A DNA stretch of 64,000 bases from NCBI GenBank assembly GCA_003221195.1, contig QHQO01000020.1:1-64000 (forward strand). The letters are read 5' to 3'. Made by a program: the position numbers and the translations under genes. This stretch comes from Verrucomicrobiota bacterium (lineage in GTDB: Bacteria > Verrucomicrobiota > Verrucomicrobiia > Chthoniobacterales > UBA10450). Within the stretch, counting starts at the first letter, position 1; each line of letters starts with the position of its first letter. Positions 46,649 through 53,981 of this stretch are shown here, piece after piece. The notes beneath the pieces are model-generated. The model had not been told where the DNA came from and made no database searches. It was given only the letters and a program-made list of their open reading frames with translations.

Positions 46649-47479
46649 CTAACCGCCTGGCGAAGACGCTGGCGAGGGAGTCGGAGAAGGGGATTCAGTA
46701 GCGCTCGCTGGAACAGTTCCGCCCGGCTGCGGACTCGGATGGGAGGGTCGAGCCGCCGCCATGCGAATCAATTCCGATACCGTGACGAATTTGAACCCTT
46801 TTGTCTCGAGCTCATCGAAAGTGGAAGGCATTGCTTCGATCGTCCCCGGGTGAATGTCGTGAGATAAAACGATCGAGCCGGGCCGCGTCTCCTTAAGAAT
46901 GCGAGCGCGGACCACAGCCGGGCCGGGCCGTTTCCAGTCATATGGATCGACATCCCAAAGAATGATGTCGTAACCGAATTCATCGTGAATCCAGCGTTTC
47001 TCGCGGGCCGTGATCGATCCATAAGGCGGCCGCAGCAACGTGGGCCGCTTGCCCGTGGCGTTCTTAATTGCATCATCGGTTTGTTGTAGTTGGCGGCGGA
47101 CGTTTTCGTCCGACATCTTACCAAAATTGGGATGCGACCAACTATGGTTCGCAATTTCATGACCTTCCTGCGCCGCCCGCGCAACGATCTCAGGATGTTC
47201 CGCGACGTTTTCGCCGATCACGAAGAACGTTGCCTTGATGTGGTGCGCAGCCAGCAAATCGAGTAATTTTGGGGTCAGCGTCGCGCTCGGTCCGTCGTCA
47301 AAGGTCATCGCGATATAGGGCCCATCGACATGGACCGAGTTGAATGTAATGCCCGGTTCCTCCGGCGTGGCTCGAGTCTCTCGCGTTGCACTTCGCTTTG
47401 CTGGCGTGGGTTCCGCTTCAAGCCCAAGGCTGAAGCTTAATATGGCGAAACAAAAGAACAGCAAACGATAAGCGGACAT
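46649..47479 (-). CDS. Exported polysaccharide deacetylase (NodB/CE4 family)
   Basis: A 276-residue protein with a signal segment (LLFFCFAILSFSLGLEA). NodB core: AMTFDDGPSATLTPKLLDLL (catalytic base and metal Asp), HEIANHSWSHPNFG (HxxxH metal site), LRPPYGSITAREK, and a late histidine in VLSHDIHPGT. The C-terminus is a Pro/Ser/Thr tail (TESPSPTPSPASSPGG). It probably removes N-acetyl groups from peptidoglycan or a surface glycan. All five CE4 motifs appear to be present. Convergent with the double-psi barrel gene, whose stop is 17 bp away. Confidence 0.92.
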   Translation of the reverse strand: MSAYRLLFFCFAILSFSLGLEAEPTPAKRSATRETRATPEEPGITFNSVHVDGPYIAMTFDDGPSATLTPKLLDLLAAHHIKATFFVIGENVAEHPEIVARAAQEGHEIANHSWSHPNFGKMSDENVRRQLQQTDDAIKNATGKRPTLLRPPYGSITAREKRWIHDEFGYDIILWDVDPYDWKRPGPAVVRARILKETRPGSIVLSHDIHPGTIEAMPSTFDELETKGFKFVTVSELIRMAAARPSHPSPQPGGTVPASATESPSPTPSPASSPGG

Positions 47480-47605
47480 AAGTAGGAGCTTGGCGAAGGT
47501 GAACGCGTATCTGGCAGAGGCTAACAGTTACGCAAGGCGCTGCTCCCTCCCTTGCACGAGAGCGAAAACCCGCCGATTTTATTTGCGGCAGAAAACAAGG
47601 CCCAT

Positions 47606-48058
47606 TCAGCCTTTCCGCAATTTCTGTAGTTGCGCGATAAACGCCGCGGGACCGTCGGGAAAGTAACCGTCATACCGCCAAAGCTTTTGTCCGTCGGCGC
47701 TGAGCACTACAATAGTCGGAAACCCCACAATCTCATACTGCTGCGCAAGTTCGCGATTCTGCTTTCTTAGTTCGGGGGTCTGCGGTTTGGCACGCGGGAA
47801 ATCCAGTTCTACAATGACCAGATTATTCCGCGCATAGTCCTTAAACTCCGGCTGTAACAGGATCTCTTTGTCAAACTTTTTGCACCAGCCGCACCAATCT
47901 GAGCCGGTAAAATCGAGCAACAGAAATTTGTTACCAGCCTTAGCTTCTTGCTGCGCTTTCTTGTAATCAGTGAGCGAGTCAGACTCCGCGCGGGCGAACG
48001 GCCCGGAGATAAAAATAAAGGCCGCAACCGCGAAAAGAAAAAAACGATAGGTTTTCAC
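47606..48058 (-). CDS. Exported thioredoxin-family protein
   Basis: A 150-residue protein with a signal peptide (FFLFAVAAFIFISGPFARA). Thioredoxin fold with active site DWCGWCKKFDKE (CGWC) and cis-Pro region IVGFPTIVVLSADG. A long helical insert precedes the second half, as in thioredoxin_7/DUF255-type proteins. It probably keeps periplasmic thiols reduced or serves cytochrome or apo-metalloprotein maturation; the partner is unknown. A DsbD-family reductase at 28138 could supply electrons. The SWIB gene lies upstream on the same strand. Confidence 0.9.
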   Translation of the reverse strand: MKTYRFFLFAVAAFIFISGPFARAESDSLTDYKKAQQEAKAGNKFLLLDFTGSDWCGWCKKFDKEILLQPEFKDYARNNLVIVELDFPRAKPQTPELRKQNRELAQQYEIVGFPTIVVLSADGQKLWRYDGYFPDGPAAFIAQLQKLRKG

Positions 48059-48144
48059 GTCACCATCTTCGGTGGAAATACTGCCTGACGCAAGAGCCCC
48101 GAAAGGATTCGGAACCAGCGCAGCAACTTATTTTCACTCCGCAA

Positions 48145-48172
48145 ATAGCCCGGCGAACGAACGCCGGGCTAT
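48145..48172 (-). terminator. Hairpin after the SWIB gene
   Basis: ATAGCCCGGCG, loop of six, CGCCGGGCTAT: an 11-bp perfect stem starting 15 bases past the SWIB stop on the minus strand. On that strand it is followed by TTGCGGAG, a poor T-run, so it is either a weak terminator or a REP-like palindrome. Confidence 0.55.
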
Positions 48173-48186
48173 CGACGGTTTGGGAT

Positions 48187-48468
48187 CTACCGCAGATGCT
48201 TCGAGACGAGTTTGGTCATCTCGAACATACTCACCTGGCCCTTACCATTGAATACAGGCCTGAGTGAGTCGTCGGCGTTGATCATGGTTCGTTTCTTTTT
48301 ATCCTGGCAACCGTGCTTCTTGATGTAGTTCCAGAGCTTTTTGGTAAGCTCCGAGCGCGGTAGCGGCTGCGACCCGACAATGGCAGCAAGCTTATCGTCA
48401 GGCTGGACCGGTCTCATGAAGGCGGGATTCGGTTTGCGCTTGGAAGTTTTCTTTTTGGTTTTCGGCAT
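48187..48468 (-). CDS. SWIB/MDM2-domain protein
   Basis: A 93-residue protein. Lys-rich N-terminal tail (MPKTKKKTSKRKPNPAFM). SWIB core with LAAIVGSQPLPRSELTKKLW, YIKKHGCQDKKKRTMINADD, LRPVFNGKGQVSMFEMTKLV. The domain is common in eukaryotic chromatin remodelling; in bacteria it occurs mainly in Chlamydiae and Verrucomicrobia, sometimes fused to topoisomerase I. Here it stands alone. The basic tail suggests nucleic-acid binding, so a chromatin-like role is plausible but unproven. Confidence 0.92.
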   Translation of the reverse strand: MPKTKKKTSKRKPNPAFMRPVQPDDKLAAIVGSQPLPRSELTKKLWNYIKKHGCQDKKKRTMINADDSLRPVFNGKGQVSMFEMTKLVSKHLR

Positions 48469-48528
48469 GGAGGCTGATTAACGTTTCGCTGGGGAGAGAG
48501 CAACACTAATTTTAAGCAAACGAAAAAT

Positions 48529-49701
48529 TTATTGAGGGGCCATCCGGCGCACCGCCAAAGCCGTCATATCATCAGACAAGGCCTCTTTGGGGTTATTTGG
48601 CGTTACTTGTTCTAAAATTCCCTTGAGTAATACTTCGGCAGTTGGAGCAGAATGATTCAGCATCTTCTCTAACTGTTGGGGTGTCACCCGATGGCGTCCA
48701 TTTTCTGAAGAGCCAAATAAGCCATCGGTATAGAGAAGGAAGGCGTCCCCTGGCTCAAAGTCGAGCGCAGTCTCCACAAATTCGGAGCGTTCGACCAGGC
48801 CTAACGGAGGCGCGACCGACGCAATCGATTCCGTTGCACCGTTCTGGCGAACGATGAGAAGAGGCGGATGACCTGCGCCAACCGCGTGCGCGCTTCCCGT
48901 TTTGTGATTGATCGCGACACACATCGCTGTCATGAAAGAGCGGCCGCCAAAGATGCTTCGAAAGTCATCGTTGACTGCTTCCATCACGCTGGCGGGCGCG
49001 TTGTGTTCCGCACTGCCATGGTGAAAGAGAAGCTTTGCGAGCGTTGTAAGCAGTGCAGCAGCTGCCCCGTGACCGGACCCATCGGCAATCCAGAACAGGA
49101 TCCGACCATCTTTCATGCACAGCCAACCGTAGATGTCGCCCCCTACCTGGATTACCGGACGGTAAGAAGCTGCAACATCCCATCCGGGAAGCACCAGGGG
49201 CTTTTGGGGAATTAACGATTGCTGCGTCAAGCGCGCAGCCGCCAGATCGCGCTCAAGGTCTCGACGCCATCTTTCGAGTTCGTCATTTTGCCTCTCCAAT
49301 TGTCGCCTCATGGAACGGAGACGAAGCTGGGTCTCGATTCGCGCACGCAACACTGCTGCATTGACTGGTTTTGTCACAAAATCATCTGCGCCAGCTTGCA
49401 AACAATTGACTTCGCTTTCCTCGCTGCCGTGCGCAGTCAGCATAATTGTCGGCACCTGCGCAATTGCCTGGTGCTGATCCGAGCGAAGCTGTTTTAGCAC
49501 CTCGGCGCCATTTGCTCCTGGCATGTCGAAGTCGAGCAGCAGAAGGGAAGGCGGCTTGGCGTGAATCATCTCCAACGATTCAGCTCCGTCCCCGCACACC
49601 TGGCAGTTGTATCCCGCGGACGTCAGCACTTGCGCCAGGATTTTGCGGCTCAAGGCGTCATCATCTACTATCAAGATTTCTGCGTGGGTGTTGTTTGCCA
49701 T
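48529..49701 (-). CDS. Response regulator fused to PP2C-type (RsbU/SpoIIE) phosphatase
   Basis: A 390-residue protein from the ATG at 49701 (MANNTHAEILIVDDD); the track extends 29 codons upstream. Residues 1-125: receiver with DDD acidic pocket, LLLLDFDMPG (phospho-Asp), PTIMLTAHG and FVTKPVN (Lys). A coiled-coil linker (RRQLERQNDELERWRRDLE) follows. Residues about 175-390: PP2C domain with GGDIYGW, FWIADGSGHGAAAALL and SDDMTALAVR. It likely dephosphorylates a STAS anti-anti-sigma protein in response to a histidine kinase. A STAS protein and a second PP2C occur at 57580-59547. No kinase is adjacent. Confidence 0.93.
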   Translation of the reverse strand: MANNTHAEILIVDDDALSRKILAQVLTSAGYNCQVCGDGAESLEMIHAKPPSLLLLDFDMPGANGAEVLKQLRSDQHQAIAQVPTIMLTAHGSEESEVNCLQAGADDFVTKPVNAAVLRARIETQLRLRSMRRQLERQNDELERWRRDLERDLAAARLTQQSLIPQKPLVLPGWDVAASYRPVIQVGGDIYGWLCMKDGRILFWIADGSGHGAAAALLTTLAKLLFHHGSAEHNAPASVMEAVNDDFRSIFGGRSFMTAMCVAINHKTGSAHAVGAGHPPLLIVRQNGATESIASVAPPLGLVERSEFVETALDFEPGDAFLLYTDGLFGSSENGRHRVTPQQLEKMLNHSAPTAEVLLKGILEQVTPNNPKEALSDDMTALAVRRMAPQ

Positions 49702-49853
49702 CGATATCTCTATCTTGGATTCGGATGGAAAGCGGACTGTCATTGTATCCGGACGAGTTTTTGCAAAAGCACCGCCGAGCGTGAACAAAAAAGAGATTTA
49801 ATGATTGGCAACGACTGAGACTGTGGATACGATTGTTGCAGTATTTTCCATTT

Positions 49854-50249
49854 ATGAAATTCTCATTGTCGCTTGCTCTGTTCACAGCCTTCGTTGTCGC
49901 CTCATGCAGTGAAGAGCCGCAGCCACCACCCTCCCGACATCGGGCTGCGAGCTATGCCCCCGGTCAGCCCGACCAGTACCCGCCACCGCAACAGCCGTTC
50001 AATCCAAATGGTCCCGCTCAACCTACAGGCACTCCGCCCGCGGAAACCGCAGCAGCTTCACCTCCTCCAACAGCAGCCGCGCCAACGAAGATCGCAAAGG
50101 GAGATTATCCGTACGGAATTCCTGTGCCTGGCAAGCCTCATCTGGTAGAGAGTCCCTATTCACCTGGCAAATATATCGATGTGGAAGGCTTTCCTCCGGG
50201 GACGGAGGTAAAGGATCCGTACACGGATAAGATTTTTCTTGTTCCGTGA
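49854..50249 (+). CDS. Lipoprotein with C-terminal VKDP(W/Y)TDKIF domain (paralog B)
   Basis: A 131-residue protein from the ATG at 49854, which gives a lipobox signal (LALFTAFVVASCSEE); the track runs seven codons upstream. The Pro/Gln/Ala-rich linker is followed by a block containing YPYGIPVPGKPHLVESPYSP, KYIDVEGFPPG and VKDPYTDKIFLVP. This matches the C-terminus of the 27540 lipoprotein, whereas the linkers have diverged in length and composition. A conserved envelope module of unknown role. It is divergent from the response-regulator/PP2C gene. Confidence 0.75.
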   Translation: MKFSLSLALFTAFVVASCSEEPQPPPSRHRAASYAPGQPDQYPPPQQPFNPNGPAQPTGTPPAETAAASPPPTAAAPTKIAKGDYPYGIPVPGKPHLVESPYSPGKYIDVEGFPPGTEVKDPYTDKIFLVP

Positions 50250-50373
50250 CGGGTTGCTTTTGAGGGTGTTCAAGGCTGATGCTGGATGCTGATATTGGGT
50301 GCCGATTGTCGCAGCGTCTGTCTTTTTGTCGAGCATCCCGTATTGAGTATTCACTAACGGTTTCTTCTTATCT

Positions 50374-51729
50374 ATGGAGTTGCGAGTAAAACGGGCACCT
50401 CGAATTGACATCGAGATCACCGTGCCGGGCGATAAGAGTATCTCGCATCGCGCGGTAATCATCGCTGCCTTGTCGAATGGAGTGTGCACTCTTCATGGGT
50501 TTCTTCCGAGCGAAGATTGTATGCACACAGTGAATGCGCTGCGCGCACTCGGCATTAAGATCGAACAACCTGATCCGACCACGCTAATCGTGCACGGGAA
50601 AAGGCGGGTTCTCACGCCGCCCAAAAGCGAAATCAATTGCGGCAATTCCGGCACCACCATGCGCCTTCTCGCCGGGTTGCTTGCCGGGCAGACCTTTGAA
50701 AGTCGCCTTGTCGCGGACGCCGGGCTGTCAAAACGTCCGATGGAGCGAGTCATTGCGCCGCTTCATCAAATGGGTGCAAATATTGTCGCGGAAGGTCCGG
50801 AAGATACGCCACCGCTGCGCATTCAGGGCGGTTCCTTGCGTGGGATTCGTTATCGAACGCCTATCGCGAGCGCACAGGTGAAAGGCGCACTGCTACTGGC
50901 CGGCCTCTTTGCCAAGGGCAAGACCACCGTAATCGAGCCAGCCCCAACTCGGAATCATCTGGAAATGATGTTTGATTATTTCCTGGTCCGAATAGCGGTG
51001 GACGGGAGTGGCAGCGTCACTGTATTTGGCGACCAGGTCCCAGAGTCCCGCGACTTTGCCATTCCAGGCGACATCTCTTCCGCGGCCTTTTGGCTGGTTG
51101 CCGCTGCGGCTCAACGACGAGGTCATCTACTCATTCGCGATCTTGGCCTGAACCACACGCGAACGGCGTTACTCGGTGTTTTGCTTCGAATGGGTGCGCA
51201 AGTGCGCGAAGCGATTGAAGAAACCGATCAAGTTGAACCGCGTGGAATTGTCGAAGTCACCGGTTTGCCGCTTAAGGGTACTGTCATTCAGGGTAAAGAA
51301 GTACCGCAGCTTATCGATGAACTGCCGATCCTTGCAGTCGCAGGCGCTCTTGCGGACGGCAAGACGATTATTCGGCACGCGGAAGAGTTGCGCGTAAAAG
51401 AAAGCGATCGGATCGCTGCAATCGCGCACAATCTGCGTGCCATGGGAGCACAGGTAGCGGAAATGAACGATGGCCTGGAGATCCTTGGTCCGGCGCCGCT
51501 GCATGGGGCCCGTGTGCCAAGCTTTGGCGACCATCGTATTGCGATGGCGTTTGCCATAGCCGGCCTATTCGCTGATGGCGAAACTATTGTTCAGGAAGCC
51601 GAATGTATTCGTGAATCTTATCCTGGCTTTGAAACCGTGCTTGAAGAGTTCACAAATTCAAAACGGATGCAGATCAGCACGCCAGTGATTGGTTCACTGA
51701 CTCCTGGTCCGGTCGAGGAAGGAGCATGA
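50374..51729 (+). CDS. aroA: 3-phosphoshikimate 1-carboxyvinyltransferase (EPSP synthase)
   Basis: A 451-residue protein. Family motifs: GDKSISHRAVIIAALSNG, NCGNSGTTMRLLAG, DAGLSKRPMERVIAPLHQMG, IQGKEVPQLIDELPILAVA, LRVKESDRIAAIA and FGDHRIAMAFAIAG. It condenses shikimate 3-phosphate and PEP in chorismate synthesis. The nearby N-terminal motif is close to the class II-like type, but glyphosate sensitivity is not inferable. First of a run with cmk and plsC; a low-complexity word-repeat stretch lies upstream at about 50274-50300. Confidence 0.96.
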   Translation: MELRVKRAPRIDIEITVPGDKSISHRAVIIAALSNGVCTLHGFLPSEDCMHTVNALRALGIKIEQPDPTTLIVHGKRRVLTPPKSEINCGNSGTTMRLLAGLLAGQTFESRLVADAGLSKRPMERVIAPLHQMGANIVAEGPEDTPPLRIQGGSLRGIRYRTPIASAQVKGALLLAGLFAKGKTTVIEPAPTRNHLEMMFDYFLVRIAVDGSGSVTVFGDQVPESRDFAIPGDISSAAFWLVAAAAQRRGHLLIRDLGLNHTRTALLGVLLRMGAQVREAIEETDQVEPRGIVEVTGLPLKGTVIQGKEVPQLIDELPILAVAGALADGKTIIRHAEELRVKESDRIAAIAHNLRAMGAQVAEMNDGLEILGPAPLHGARVPSFGDHRIAMAFAIAGLFADGETIVQEAECIRESYPGFETVLEEFTNSKRMQISTPVIGSLTPGPVEEGA

Positions 51730-51806
51730 TCCCCTGAAGTATCTGGGGGCCGCATGTACATCACTGGACGCTTGCCCTGCATCTTTCAGGCGCGCTAATT
51801 TCCGGG

Positions 51807-52460
51807 ATGCGGGAACAGTTTCATCGGGTAATTGCCATCGACGGCCCGGCGGCTTCTGGAAAAAGCAGTGTCGCACGAGGGCTCGCTCGGCGACTGGGAT
51901 TTGTCTACGTTAATTCTGGGGCGATTTATCGAGCAATCACCTGGCGCATCCTTCAGAAGAAAATCCACCCGGAGGAAAACGAGCGTATCGCTGACGCCCT
52001 TCAGACAGCCGCCATCACATGTTGCCTGCAAGACAATGAGTCGCGCATTTTGATTGACGACGTGGATCCCGGGGAGCGTTTGCGTGATGATTGTGTAAAC
52101 GAAAACGTTGCGGGCGTCAGTCAGTTCCCGGTGGTTCGCCAGATTGTCGCGAAGAAACTGCACGAGCACGCACAAAGCCACGATCTGATCGTGGAAGGCC
52201 GGGATATTGGTTCGGTCGTTTTTCCCGACACGCCGTACAAATTCTACCTTAATGCTTCGCCTGAAGTGCGTCTCCAGCGTCGTGCCGCACAAGGGGGACG
52301 CGACGAAATCACGATACGTGATCGCGCTGATTCTTCGCGCCCCGTCTCACCTCTCGTCATCGCGAAAGACGCGCATATCATCGACACGTCACATCTTACA
52401 ATTCAGGAGGTCATCAACGAGATCGTTGGCGTACTCGAGAAAATGGGCCTGCGGACTTAG
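51807..52460 (+). CDS. cmk: Cytidylate kinase
   Basis: A 217-residue NMP kinase. Walker A in AIDGPAASGKSSVARGLA, CMP-binding VEGRDIGSVVFPD, and a lid with LQRRAAQGGRDEI. It phosphorylates CMP and dCMP. The neighbours aroA upstream and plsC eight bases downstream form the aroA-cmk-plsC arrangement seen in many bacteria, usually preceding rpsA; rpsA is not in the window. Confidence 0.96.
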   Translation: MREQFHRVIAIDGPAASGKSSVARGLARRLGFVYVNSGAIYRAITWRILQKKIHPEENERIADALQTAAITCCLQDNESRILIDDVDPGERLRDDCVNENVAGVSQFPVVRQIVAKKLHEHAQSHDLIVEGRDIGSVVFPDTPYKFYLNASPEVRLQRRAAQGGRDEITIRDRADSSRPVSPLVIAKDAHIIDTSHLTIQEVINEIVGVLEKMGLRT

Positions 52461-52467
52461 CGATTAA

Positions 52468-53082
52468 ATGAATTTCTATTACTGGCTCGGGTATCACCTT
52501 AGTCGCCTCGTTGGCCGATTGTTTTTTCGTCTTCGTGTAGTTCATAGGGAGCGGATGCTTCAGGACGGCCCCGTCATCCTCGCAATGAACCATCAGAGTT
52601 ATCTCGATCCGCCGCTTGCGGGCATTACGTGCGATCGGGCAGTTTACTTTCTGGCGCGGCGAACCTTGCTCGATGTACCGCTGCTCGGCCGGCTTTTGCC
52701 AAAGCTTAATGTAATCCCAGTTAATCAAGAGGGCATCGACCGAAGCGCCCTGAAGGCCTTGATTCGTGTTCTAAAGGCTGGCAACGCAGCCCTGGTCTTT
52801 CCGGAAGGGTCGCGCACCGTCGACGGTAGTTTGCAGTCGGCCGAGCCGGGATTGGGCCTCGTAATTGCAAAAACGCTCGCGCCAGTCGTGCCGATGCGGA
52901 TCTTTGGCGCCCATGAGGCCCTGCCACGCGGTGGCGGCGGTTTGCACTTTGTGCCAATTACCATCGTAATCGGAGAACCGATTCTTTTTACGGCTGCCGA
53001 TCTAAACTCACCAGCGAAGGATCTCTACAAGCGCCTAAGCCAGCGAGTCATGGATGCCATCGCGGCATTGCGCTTAATCTGA
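52468..53082 (+). CDS. plsC: 1-acyl-sn-glycerol-3-phosphate acyltransferase
   Basis: A 204-residue membrane-associated acyltransferase. HX4D motif in AMNHQSYLDPP, VFPEGSRTVDG for acceptor binding, and an N-terminal hydrophobic helix (YWLGYHLSRLVGRLFFRLR). It converts lysophosphatidate to phosphatidate. Two further acyltransferase domains of related but different classes occur in this window (20750-22501 and 37078-39030). Confidence 0.92.
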   Translation: MNFYYWLGYHLSRLVGRLFFRLRVVHRERMLQDGPVILAMNHQSYLDPPLAGITCDRAVYFLARRTLLDVPLLGRLLPKLNVIPVNQEGIDRSALKALIRVLKAGNAALVFPEGSRTVDGSLQSAEPGLGLVIAKTLAPVVPMRIFGAHEALPRGGGGLHFVPITIVIGEPILFTAADLNSPAKDLYKRLSQRVMDAIAALRLI

Positions 53083-53163
53083 TACGGCTTATTCCCTTTC
53101 ACCGAGCAAGGAAAACGAGTAAGGTCTCCTTGCGCGCGTGAGATCGATATCGATACTTCACAC

Positions 53164-53358
53164 GTGAATTCGCCGCAGCAGCCTGCCAAGAGACTTCGAT
53201 CGTCTCAGGTTCCAAGGAGCGCCGTCACGCTGATGATCATCATCGTCGTCTCACTCGCGCTGGTGGCCATCTTTGCCAATATTCAACGCCTTCGCCGTGG
53301 GCAGATCGAAACGATCGTCGTGGTACCGGCAAGCTCGGTAACGCCCCAGCCGCGCTAA
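53164..53358 (+). CDS. Small single-pass membrane protein, hypothetical
   Basis: A 64-residue frame starting at GTG. A basic N-terminal tail (RLRSSQVPRSAV) is followed by one membrane helix (TLMIIIVVSLALVAIFANI), a basic stop-transfer (QRLRRG) and a short Thr/Val/Pro tail. Topology is coherent, but no ribosome site is clear and the start is rare. It lies between plsC and a lipoprotein on the same strand. No family recognised. Confidence 0.4.
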   Translation: MNSPQQPAKRLRSSQVPRSAVTLMIIIVVSLALVAIFANIQRLRRGQIETIVVVPASSVTPQPR

Positions 53359-53433
53359 CTTTCATTTGACTAGCAGCCGCTGTCTCGGTTTGTTCGTGCG
53401 AATTAACGGAAAACCAAAAATACAACCTACGAT

Positions 53434-53958
53434 ATGAAAAAACTCTTTGTCCTCTCGATGCTTGTTCCTTTGGCAATGGTTTGCTCCTGCCAAAAACAGG
53501 ATGCAGCGGCCGAACAACAACTCGCTCAGCGGAGAGCCGAGCTGGATACGCGCGAGAAAGCATTAGACGAACGAGAGAAAGCATTGGCCGAGAGAGAAAA
53601 AGCAGTGGCGCGCGCGGCGATGGTTCCAGCCGACCGTCAATTGCGCGCGTTGAAAAAGGATGCCGCTTCGAATGTTCCGCCTTCTGCAACAATCCCTCCT
53701 GGTTTAGCGCCGCCTGATACTTCGCAGCTCAAAGCTAGTAGAGCCGAAAGAATGGAAGAGCTGCGCGCTCTAAGACAGCGCAGATTGGAGGCACTACAGA
53801 GAATGAGATCGACCATGCGGGCACAACCCAATTCCGGTGCCGGGGTGCCTGCCGATACCAGTGCGTCTGGCAACACCAGCGGGTCTTCTGATACCAGCCC
53901 GTCTGCCAGCCCCGGCGCGGAAGCGACTTCACCTTCTCCGTCGTCTACGCCCCAGTAA
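53434..53958 (+). CDS. Coiled-coil lipoprotein
   Basis: A 174-residue protein with a lipobox-like signal (LSMLVPLAMVCSCQKQD). Residues about 25-65 repeat a charged unit (DTREKALDEREKALAEREK) that fits a coiled coil; the DNA shows near-identical 21-base units (gagagaaagcattggcc and relatives). A second helical segment (RAERMEELRALRQRRLEAL) follows, then a Ser/Thr/Pro-rich tail. It may be a murein-associated or trimer-forming lipoprotein in the Lpp style, but that is only a structural analogy. Convergent with the ligase fusion. Confidence 0.7.
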   Translation: MKKLFVLSMLVPLAMVCSCQKQDAAAEQQLAQRRAELDTREKALDEREKALAEREKAVARAAMVPADRQLRALKKDAASNVPPSATIPPGLAPPDTSQLKASRAERMEELRALRQRRLEALQRMRSTMRAQPNSGAGVPADTSASGNTSGSSDTSPSASPGAEATSPSPSSTPQ

Positions 53959-53981
53959 ATACTAGGTGTTGACCAATCGCT

